Source of the DNA: Candidatus Omnitrophota bacterium
GTDB lineage: Bacteria > Omnitrophota > Gorgyraeia > Gygaellales > Profunditerraquicolaceae
Direction: 5' to 3'
DNA length: 17,344 bases
NCBI GenBank assembly: GCA_018818365.1
Contig: JAHISH010000062.1
Location: 1-17,344, forward strand
In this document: piece by piece, positions 15,301-17,344 of the stretch
How positions within the stretch are numbered: position 1 is the first letter of the stretch
Layout of the letters: each line of letters opens with the position of its first letter
Program-made: the position numbers and the translations under genes
Notes under the pieces: generated by a model
Database searches by the model: none
What the model saw: only the letters and a program-made list of their open reading frames with translations
Told to the model about the DNA's origin: nothing

Positions 15301-17344
15301 TCTGTTGCGTGACGTCATCATAAATGGTCACGATCAATCGAAAGGTTCGCGACTTCGCACTCTGCGTTGCTTCCGTTCCATCCACTATCCAGGCATAGCG
15401 GGTAAACAAATTCAGCTCTGAACCGACAGCCTCAGGACTTCCATGAAGCTCAAGCGTATCGCGTAATTGTGCTGCCGCAGTGATATACCCTGCGATCTCA
15501 TCGGGATTCCCAAGGATAAACCTGCGCATCACGATATTGCCGCTATCAAGATAGGTATATACATCTTTGACCGCGCGTAACTCCCTGACCTCCTTTTCTC
15601 TCTGACCTTCCAATAAACGTTCTCTCTCCGGGTCTAATTGAGGCTTTAATACCGCTACACAACCATCAACCGGAACCTCCTCAAGCAGTTTTGACAACGC
15701 TAACTTTCCTAATTCATCCCTCTCTTGGAAAGTATAGCCAAGTTCAAGAAGCTGTGCAAAGAGTGCATTCATCGTATATACTTCCAGGGGAATATTGAGC
15801 GGTTTTTCCTCTTCTATCCTGCGGTTATGGGTATAGATGACAAATTCGACTGCGCGGCGCAGTATTCTTCTTAAGCGTAATACTTTTGGCTCCTCTTCTG
15901 AACCCTCTTCGGTTTCAGGCCTATTCTTTTCTTCGCGCGCAATCTCTGCAATACAGGTTTCTGCGATCGCGATACGTTGCAACGCTATGGCCTCTTCTTT
16001 TTTAGTCCTCTCATTCCAATCCTGCATTGACACTCCTCTTTCAACTGCCAGCTTACGCTTCGCCTTTATAATCTGGCCTGCTTTTTCGGCATAATCACGC
16101 ATCGCCCTGAGGTCTTCAATACGACGGCAATCATCGCTAAGAATCGCGCTCATGCTTATATGGAACCATGCCGTACCGTTATAACACGGGGCGTAATAGG
16201 TCTCGAACAAATACCTCAAGGGGCGTTCCGCTCCAAGTATAGACTGCGTGGCTTCTTCGAAATTCTCAAATACCTTACGGTCATTAAGTAGGAAACCCTT
16301 TATATATTTCTGTATTTCCTCTCTATTCCCTGCATGTAACAACGTAAGCACTTCACGTATGCGTTCATTCCAAACCCGGATATCAATGGCAAACGCAGGC
16401 TCCACGCAAGCTTCCTCAATCTGTTCTCCCGCGGATGCTGCTTTCTGTACAAGCTCCTGAACGACCCCTTTGGAAGTCATCTCCATAACTTTCCTTATCC
16501 TATTAAGGTCGGTGCCTGCCTCTTCTCTCTGTCGGGCCAATTTTGCCGCTTCTTGTGCTTGAAGTAAGGCTTTTGCTGCTTCTAGGAAATATTTTTGCGC
16601 TTTTCGTAAACTATCTTGGTCCTTACGAACTACAAGTATCTCAGCAGCCTGGCGGCGTGCCAACGCAGCCTGTAGATATATTCTTTTCCCCAGAGCAGCG
16701 GTGTATACCTGGCATAATCTTTCTAGATAGCTGGTCTCCGGAGACTCTGCCGGTTCTTGCTGAAGAGGAGGATGAACAGAGGCTCCTCTATTTTCATTGG
16801 GTCTTCTTGGCCCTACCGGAGAAGAGCAACCTAACGTCAAAACGGGTAAGGCCTCAACCCCCAAACATTCCTCGGTAAAATCGATTACCTTCAGACAATG
16901 CAGCCACGGATTGATCTTACGTAGAATATCCTGCACGGCATCATCGTAAATTGCCTGTAAACCATTGATTTCTATCCGGTCAGTGACCCTATTCGATAAA
17001 TTCACCAATCCAAGGATGGTATCGCGGGCAGTACTTGCGCCAAAAATAATTCTTCCTTCCGGAGCTAATATCCCTGAAGCCTCAAACATCAATCTCCTGG
17101 CAGCACGCAATATCGAAACAGTATCATGATTGAACCGCTGCCTTCTTGTCATTAAAGGATGGTAATCAATCGGGAAATTAAGAAATATCAAGTTGAACTT
17201 TCCTGGAAGAGTCTCAATATCGTGCATCTCTTCTTCTGTATAGCAGTGGATATCACATCGTTCTGAAGATAGATATACCCATTGCGCCATGAATCTTCCC
17301 TTCAGTTCTTTTGAATAAAAAGCCTCAAAAGGCGAAGGTAAAAC
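1..17344 (-). CDS. Internal fragment of a giant multidomain protein (open at both ends)
   Basis: One reading frame on the minus strand stays open for about 5,781 codons, the entire window, so start and stop lie outside. I translated it throughout and found no stop; phase checks at distant positions agree. At the high-coordinate edge it begins in the middle of a Rossmann-like domain, so the first Met in the window (residue 19, in GRFMAQW) is not the start. Recognisable parts in order are a methyltransferase-like half-domain, long helical regions, HEAT-like and TPR-like repeats, a charged helical repeat array, a full SAM-methyltransferase domain, two XRE-type helix-turn-helix domains, a degenerate methyltransferase-like domain, a membrane domain of about six segments, and more helical modules. 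Modules are separated by SSP(V/A) linkers and by in-frame REP-like elements. The intact frame argues against a pseudogene. The overall function is unknown. Giant proteins are known from Omnitrophota; assignment to that phylum is inference. Confidence 0.93.
362..373 (-). other. SSPA linker between M and N
   Basis: The product reads SLVSSPAEYAGRSYT, with codons TCC TCT CCC GCA. The following hydrophobic strand (YTVFVLFPQD) suggests the start of a folded domain. Confidence 0.6.
374..658 (-). other. Module M: about 95-residue module
   Basis: It opens with SSRPLSEEEMQELEGIM, resembling the end of domain K (SEPLSEEKEAELESII), then FCDIDWVLLQQSWVDYPLG and a segment FAFTPILIRVLIRAPPALAG that contains a 12-nt duplication. 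It ends in a His/Pro-rich linker (HRTPHPLTLSLV). No family is recognised. Confidence 0.4.
455..478 (-). repeat. 12-bp perfect in-frame tandem duplication
   Basis: CGCGGATTAGTA occurs twice consecutively on the plus strand. It gives the product LIRVLIRA, a four-residue duplication that keeps the frame. Two identical copies suggest a recent event. Confidence 0.9.
659..670 (-). other. SSPV linker between L and M
   Basis: The product reads VLRRVSSPVYPVRSSRP, with codons AGC AGC CCG GTA. The preceding residues (TPLPPVLRRV) resemble those before the next site (TPHPLTLSLV). Confidence 0.7.
671..955 (-). other. Module L: about 95-residue helical module
   Basis: It starts SILRSCTNWDWKWKLAFYEA and continues with helices up to SLLMPILEQV, then a linker rich in Pro and Arg (RRTTPLPPVLRRV). 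The first helices resemble the start of domain C (ILKRCPPSGLW...): both share IL(K/R)xC, a Trp about six residues on, and a later LL...IL/LI spacing, and both follow an SSPV site. Function unknown. Confidence 0.45.
956..967 (-). other. SSPV linker between K and L
   Basis: The product reads KKEASSPVQRKSSF, with codons TCA TCC CCA GTT. It is followed by a Lys/Ser-rich stretch and module L. It is exactly 297 nt from the next SSPV site. Confidence 0.7.
968..3595 (-). other. Domain K: long helical module of unknown function
   Basis: Residues about 4584-5459 (876 aa). The product is almost wholly helical with no strand-rich domain visible. It holds basic clusters (LKALRKKKKPRVPF, about 2310-2350), Arg-rich stretches (REQRYRRVSRRWQ, about 2135-2180) and several long Leu/Glu/Lys helices (for example KKSRLVDLREQVVTRNARLK). 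An internal SSPI motif at 3002-3013 (QGVSSPIARRG) may be a further module boundary. The region ends with SEPLSEEKEAELESII, echoed at the start of module M. No family is recognised. Confidence 0.45.
3002..3013 (-). other. Possible SSPI linker inside domain K
   Basis: The product reads RQGVSSPIARRG, with codons TCA TCG CCG ATA. It lies between two helical stretches and fits the linker pattern, but no change in composition marks a clear domain boundary, so it may be chance. Confidence 0.4.
3618..3674 (-). repeat. REP-like element R1 (57 nt) with SSSPV linker
   Basis: The outer arms are intact (GGGGACACTTCT / AGAACCGTCCCC on the plus strand) and the right arm is duplicated as in R2 and R3. It encodes GTVLKSFGDGSGAEAEVSP and then MRSSSPVSED; the SSSPV codons lie at 3596-3610, 7 nt from the element. 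It ends the membrane domain. Confidence 0.92.
3675..4318 (-). other. Domain J: integral membrane domain with about six segments
   Basis: Residues about 4343-4557. Hydrophobic segments are near 4245-4300 (GAIILVTFLIFPELRSALF), 4134-4203 (ALVFPLFFGIIGNLVNQIF), 4047-4106 (TFLITLYSFAVSWLMTYFF), 3938-4005 (AVYGTFFAFSWIYWTTAA), 3769-3828 (LIFFFLANNLVWNLIQW) and 3685-3732 (IENIIWGMLLSCIIG). Loops carry basic residues (PHRIFRR, VRRINVFNKSNR) suitable for the cytoplasmic side. It is flanked on both sides by 57-nt REP elements, like an inserted cassette. I cannot name the family. It suggests that this part of the giant protein sits in a membrane, unless the domain is released by processing. Confidence 0.75.
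4341..4397 (-). repeat. REP-like element R2 (57 nt, slightly decayed) with SSPT linker
   Basis: It is closely similar to R1, but its first arm reads GAGGAC and its last base is T, so the terminal stem is weakened. It encodes GTVLKPFGDGSGAEAEVSS in frame and is followed by EYASSPTLHK; the SSPT codons are at 4319-4330. It separates the Rossmann domain I from the membrane domain. Confidence 0.88.
4398..5060 (-). other. Domain I: degenerate methyltransferase-like Rossmann domain
   Basis: Residues about 4096-4316. The order is helix (FVFQNLSRALRSIQF), strand with weak motif I (AAVVIGPFIRPFEVILPALY, about 4900-4964; the expected G-x-G-x-G is reduced to one Gly), strand 2 region (KVKVIPAPSRQS), then STACVIMMHLSMNGG (about 4682-4731) in the place of motif IV, a basic helix, and VKSNGVIFFGND (about 4580-4617) as the following strand. 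The fold order fits a class I methyltransferase that has lost its canonical SAM loop. It is probably inactive or binds something else. Confidence 0.5.
5090..5275 (-). other. Domain H2: second XRE/Cro-type helix-turn-helix
   Basis: GRMIFEARARAGLSQDALGA then FLGVSGNAIAQWEAGLWIP is a textbook XRE signature: A..R...GLSQ..L...LGVS...I..WE.G...P. It ends in IKEHLGLDVKEWI, paralleling the end of H1 (LVGLDIEEFL), so the two probably arose by duplication. Recognition-helix residues differ, so specificity would differ. It lies between two methyltransferase-fold domains in one polypeptide. Confidence 0.88.
5375..5554 (-). other. Domain H1: XRE/Cro-type helix-turn-helix
   Basis: The pattern FARTFRAARQAKSLTQKQIQ then DALGLKTHTTVLGWEKGHLP matches HTH_3: a basic first helix, S-L-T-Q-K-Q-I in helix 2, and the recognition helix followed by the characteristic V.GWE.G..P turn. 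It ends in LKTLVGLDIEEFL. These domains usually bind DNA; in a giant fused protein the role is unclear. It is joined by a short Ser-rich linker (ISPIGSSSKE) to a second HTH. Confidence 0.85.
5618..5629 (-). other. SSPA linker between methyltransferase and HTH domains
   Basis: The product reads ARMVSSPAQDDSART, with codons AGC TCT CCG GCT. No REP element is next to it, showing the motif can occur alone. Confidence 0.7.
5630..6293 (-). other. Domain G: class I SAM-dependent methyltransferase
   Basis: Residues about 3685-3905 (about 221 aa, a usual length for the fold). Motif I is VLTLGFGNAVDVAIFSLFAA (about 6030-6080), with the hydrophobic strand and G-x-G turn that bind SAM. The acidic end of strand 2 is GYEFDTDLSEKG (about 5983-6018). 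DFFSADFSEFDVLYLYWPF (about 5850-5905) supplies the motif III/IV region, with YWPF at the catalytic-strand end. GELRRGALFILNPNGF follows as the post-IV strand. The overall pattern resembles DOT1-type or other small protein/metabolite methyltransferases, but the substrate is unknown. It is bordered by REP R3 on one side and the SSPA linker on the other. The SAM pocket seems complete, unlike domain I. Confidence 0.75.
6294..6350 (-). repeat. REP-like element R3 (57 nt, right arm duplicated)
   Basis: It has the same outer arms as the 36-nt form but the AGAACCGTCCCC arm (plus-strand view) is present twice, separated by GAACGACTC-type sequence, adding 21 nt and so keeping the frame. It encodes GTVLESFGDGSRAVRKVSP. 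The following peptide SFTSLPLEAV contains a degenerate version of the Ser-Pro linker (TSLP). Confidence 0.9.
6378..6413 (-). repeat. REP-like element R4 (36 nt) with adjacent SSPL linker
   Basis: It is identical over 36 nt to R5 and R6, encodes GTVLKPRSEVSP in frame and is followed by DDNASSPLM; the SSPL codons lie at 6353-6364. Only 27 nt separate it from R3, so two elements in a row form the junction between domain F and the methyltransferase domain G. Confidence 0.92.
6414..6661 (-). other. Domain F3: small helical cap, winged-helix-like
   Basis: Residues about 3562-3644. After the repeat array the product has several helices (PYLRLLIPEMAALRTPHLLL) then SYTIAQLGEVVRVISPKYRE and a basic helix, ending just before REP element R4. 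A helix followed by the 'TIAQLGEVV' pattern is reminiscent of a winged helix, but I cannot confirm this. Confidence 0.35.
6662..7768 (-). repeat. Domain F2: about seven degenerate 43-59-residue helical repeats
   Basis: Residues about 3193-3561. The product falls into successive units beginning IARIGDLPQ, ISEAGTLRD, IGANNDLAA, LKAAGINRD, IQESGDDTE, ATSRETFSK and NIPVAQLEV. Their lengths are about 59, 56, 56, 56, 54, 47 and 43 residues. Each unit starts with a short hydrophobic-plus-Gly or polar turn, has a central L/I-rich helix, and ends with a Glu/Arg/Ala-rich helix (for example EEEIKQKRDEILARE, EEVEARLAAAREAASE). This would give helical hairpins or spectrin-like bundles. I do not recognise a named family. 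The units are aligned by eye and are strongly diverged. Confidence 0.55.
8335..10246 (-). other. Domain F1: TPR-like helical repeats
   Basis: Residues about 2367-3004. TPR-type spacing is clear in several places. Near 10050-10246 there is an A..C..Y.F.EA...L.KG.EIDP pattern followed by a second helix pair (YYTRAVELYRRVL). Near 8850-9113 GEFAFNTGNYTLAIEAFEGA has the canonical G..F...G.Y..A...F..A signature. Near 8520-8680 there is ARELLEEYIAHEPDEIMAFR with a following YLGRTYVQLF helix. The stretch between the first two blocks contains helical segments and an acidic, Pro-rich linker (about 9155-9270; for example EVSQPTETEDPSMPTDEGG). TPRs usually mediate protein-protein contact; the partner is unknown. 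Exact repeat number needs a profile search. Confidence 0.75.
10440..10549 (-). other. Lys/Gln/Pro-rich flexible linker with A9 and A7 tracts
   Basis: Just after the SSSSPV site the product reads KKNKKKQQPTQRKSPQQ and then a Pro/Ala-rich stretch (AAGPAPLPWEQ), typical of a disordered hinge. The coding strand has nine consecutive A (T9 at 10542-10550 on the plus strand, its first base shared with the Val codon) and seven A (T7 at 10494-10500). Such tracts can promote polymerase slippage. One extra A in the A9 tract would place a TAA directly after the linker; the loss of one A would not. Confidence 0.65.
10578..10613 (-). repeat. REP-like element R5 (36 nt) with adjacent SSSSPV linker
   Basis: It is identical over all 36 nt to R4 and R6, encodes GTVLKPRSEVSP in frame, and is followed by RHGSSSSPVKKNKKK. 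The SSSSPV codons lie at 10550-10567. The neighbouring 26 nt match the R6 flank with three differences. It separates domain E from the TPR-containing domain F. Confidence 0.92.
10614..13135 (-). other. Domain E: large helical module with HEAT-like hairpins
   Basis: Residues about 1404-2244 (841 aa), bounded at both ends by REP/SSP cassettes. After a basic, Pro-rich start (QKPSLPAKTVRG) there is a small mixed region (VVNLVIRNAPRAFVVRHIKE, about 12870-12930) that could be a beta-containing domain. The middle is helical. AVIELLGHPSIRIRESSQ (about 12270-12323) has the look of a HEAT-repeat hairpin, with LL, a small-polar turn, then IR and a second helix. SAVLRKSAKETLLWLIQES (about 11662-11730) looks similar. 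A segment with strand-like character and a Gly-rich turn (SAALFGASGTISTVIVRYS) lies near 10998-11060. The module ends in helices just before R5. No enzyme motif is identified; a scaffold or interaction role would fit HEAT-like repeats, but that is inference. Confidence 0.45.
12974..12991 (-). repeat. 9-bp in-frame tandem duplication
   Basis: CGTCAGCTC occurs twice back to back on the plus strand, giving ELTELT in the product (SPEELTELTKQAED). Its length preserves the frame. A simple slippage duplication in a surface helix is the likely explanation. Confidence 0.85.
13164..13199 (-). repeat. REP-like element R6 (36 nt) with adjacent SSPA linker
   Basis: On the minus strand it runs from a GGGACGGTTCT arm to an AGAAGTGTCCCC arm. 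It is identical over 36 nt to R4 and R5. It encodes GTVLKPRSEVSP in frame and is followed by RRGSASSPAQK; the SSPA codons lie at 13136-13147. The 26 nt on the low-coordinate side also match the equivalent flank of R5 with three differences, so the REP plus linker form a 62-nt cassette. Confidence 0.92.
13200..14177 (-). other. Domain D: helical module of unknown function
   Basis: Residues about 1057-1381, between two REP-like elements. The product mixes hydrophobic helices (for example SLILLLLALTPADNFQLSCF) with polar loops and aromatic-rich stretches (GSYIFPVDSRYYMVGDAVFHYVV). The Leu-rich helix at about 13840-13900 is probably a buried helix rather than a membrane span, because polar residues flank it closely. 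No catalytic motif or family is recognised. Confidence 0.45.
14178..14213 (+). repeat. REP-like element R7 (36 nt, inverted relative to the other six), inside the gene
   Basis: The plus strand carries a left arm of GGGACGGTTCT type and a right arm AGAAGTGTCCCC with a 12-nt centre unlike the other copies. The arms can pair with two internal mismatches. All other copies have the opposite orientation. Read on the minus strand it encodes QGTLLSTTPEPSL without disrupting the frame. An SSPV linker (positions 14222-14233, codons TCT TCA CCG GTG) lies 8 nt away, here on the N-terminal side of the element. The first base is A rather than G. Confidence 0.85.
14234..14920 (-). other. Domain C: helical module of unknown function
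   Basis: Residues about 809-1037. The product is predicted almost entirely helical from its heptad-like hydrophobic spacing. Its first part (ILKRCPPSGLW followed by helices with KAIRVRDFVAAKEILL) resembles the start of module L near the other end of the window (ILRSCTNWDWKWK...), and both follow directly after an SSPV linker. The module ends at linker 3 with an inverted REP-like element. No family is recognised. Confidence 0.45.
14921..14938 (-). other. SSSSPV linker 2
   Basis: The product reads TRTSSSSPVSDTD. Serine codons are TCC TCT AGC TCC and proline is CCT, so the motif is conserved as peptide rather than as DNA relative to the other copies. It separates the acidic end of domain B from domain C. 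Confidence 0.7.
14939..16813 (-). other. Domain B: helical, then mixed alpha/beta region of unknown function
   Basis: Residues about 178-802. It opens with a disordered Pro/Glu-rich linker, then a long Ala/Gln/Lys-rich amphipathic helix region (about 16490-16740; for example AKALLQAQEAAKLARQREEA) likely to form coiled coil. The middle has charged helices and an acidic patch (ETEEGSEEEPK). Near 15230-15560 the composition becomes mixed, with strand-like segments (SRTFRLIVTIYDD) followed by helices, suggesting a small folded alpha/beta domain. The end is strongly acidic (EEGVEVEEESEEEAARR) before linker 2. I recognise no family. Confidence 0.5.
16814..16825 (-). other. SSPV linker 1
   Basis: The product reads LGCSSPVGPRRP here, leading into a Pro/Glu-rich stretch (PPLQQEPAESPE). 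It marks the junction between the methyltransferase-like half-domain and the long helical region. Codons are TCT TCT CCG GTA. Confidence 0.7.
16826..17344 (-). other. Domain A: C-terminal half of a SAM-methyltransferase-like Rossmann domain
   Basis: Residues 1-173 of the window product. The segment FNLIFLNFPID (residues 50-60) looks like the strand carrying motif IV of class I methyltransferases, with hydrophobic residues followed by N-F-P. It is followed after a long helix by GILAPEGRIIFGAS (about 91-104), the typical 'leader makes a report' strand near the end of such folds. The SAM-binding glycine motif I would lie beyond the window edge, so the family call is partial. The domain ends at the first SSPV linker. 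Substrate cannot be guessed. Other Rossmann folds remain possible. Confidence 0.5.

Noticed and set aside
1..17344. Several separate adjacent genes with internal starts
   Set aside because: No stop codon separates the modules. Internal ATG codons near purine-rich codons exist, but none shows a distinctive ribosome site, so separate translation cannot be claimed.
1..17344. CRISPR array, tRNA, rRNA or complete insertion sequence
   Set aside because: No evenly spaced direct repeats with spacers, no cloverleaf or rRNA-like conserved segments, and no transposase domain were seen on either strand.

Overview
The whole 17.3 kb window lies inside one uninterrupted reading frame on the minus strand. 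Codons whose lowest plus-strand base is at a position equal to 2 modulo 3 run from 17344 down to 2, about 5,781 codons, with no TAA, TAG or TGA. The frame is open at both window edges. I re-checked the phase at several distant points (near 62, 2042, 5003, 9002 and 12002) and it never shifts. The window is therefore an internal slice of a giant gene whose true start and stop both lie outside. I see no second gene, RNA gene, CRISPR array, complete transposon or intergenic space; the plus-strand open frames are shadows of this gene.

Organism: the giant multi-module protein, the moderate GC content, and the GGGGACACTTCT / AGAACCGTCCCC hairpin elements best suggest an Omnitrophota (former OP3)-like bacterium. 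That phylum is known for proteins of thousands to tens of thousands of residues. This is inference, not proof.

Layout, N- to C-terminal (high to low coordinate; residue numbers count from 17344): (A) second half of a Rossmann-type, probably SAM-methyltransferase-like domain; (B) long helical and mixed region; (C, D) helical modules; (E) large helical module with HEAT-like hairpins; (F) Lys/Gln-rich linker, TPR-like repeats, an acidic linker, then a run of about seven degenerate 43-59-residue charged helical repeats and a small helical cap; (G) a complete SAM-dependent methyltransferase domain; (H) two tandem XRE/Cro-type helix-turn-helix domains; (I) a degenerate methyltransferase-like Rossmann domain; (J) a membrane domain with about six hydrophobic segments; (K) a long helical module; (L, M, N) short C-terminal modules running off the window.

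Two signals punctuate these modules. First, seven REP-like hairpin elements (36 or 57 nt, always a multiple of three) sit inside the coding frame. Six have the same orientation and the same codon phase, encoding GTVL...EVSP-type linkers; one is inverted. Second, a short motif Ser-Ser-Pro-(Val/Ala/Thr/Leu) recurs in frame at least thirteen times, nearly always at a module boundary and within 16 nt of six of the seven REP elements. Its serines use many different synonymous codons. I propose a modular giant protein assembled or diversified by duplication of REP+SSP linker cassettes, possibly a polyprotein cut at the SSP sites. The sequence supports the punctuation; processing is hypothesis.
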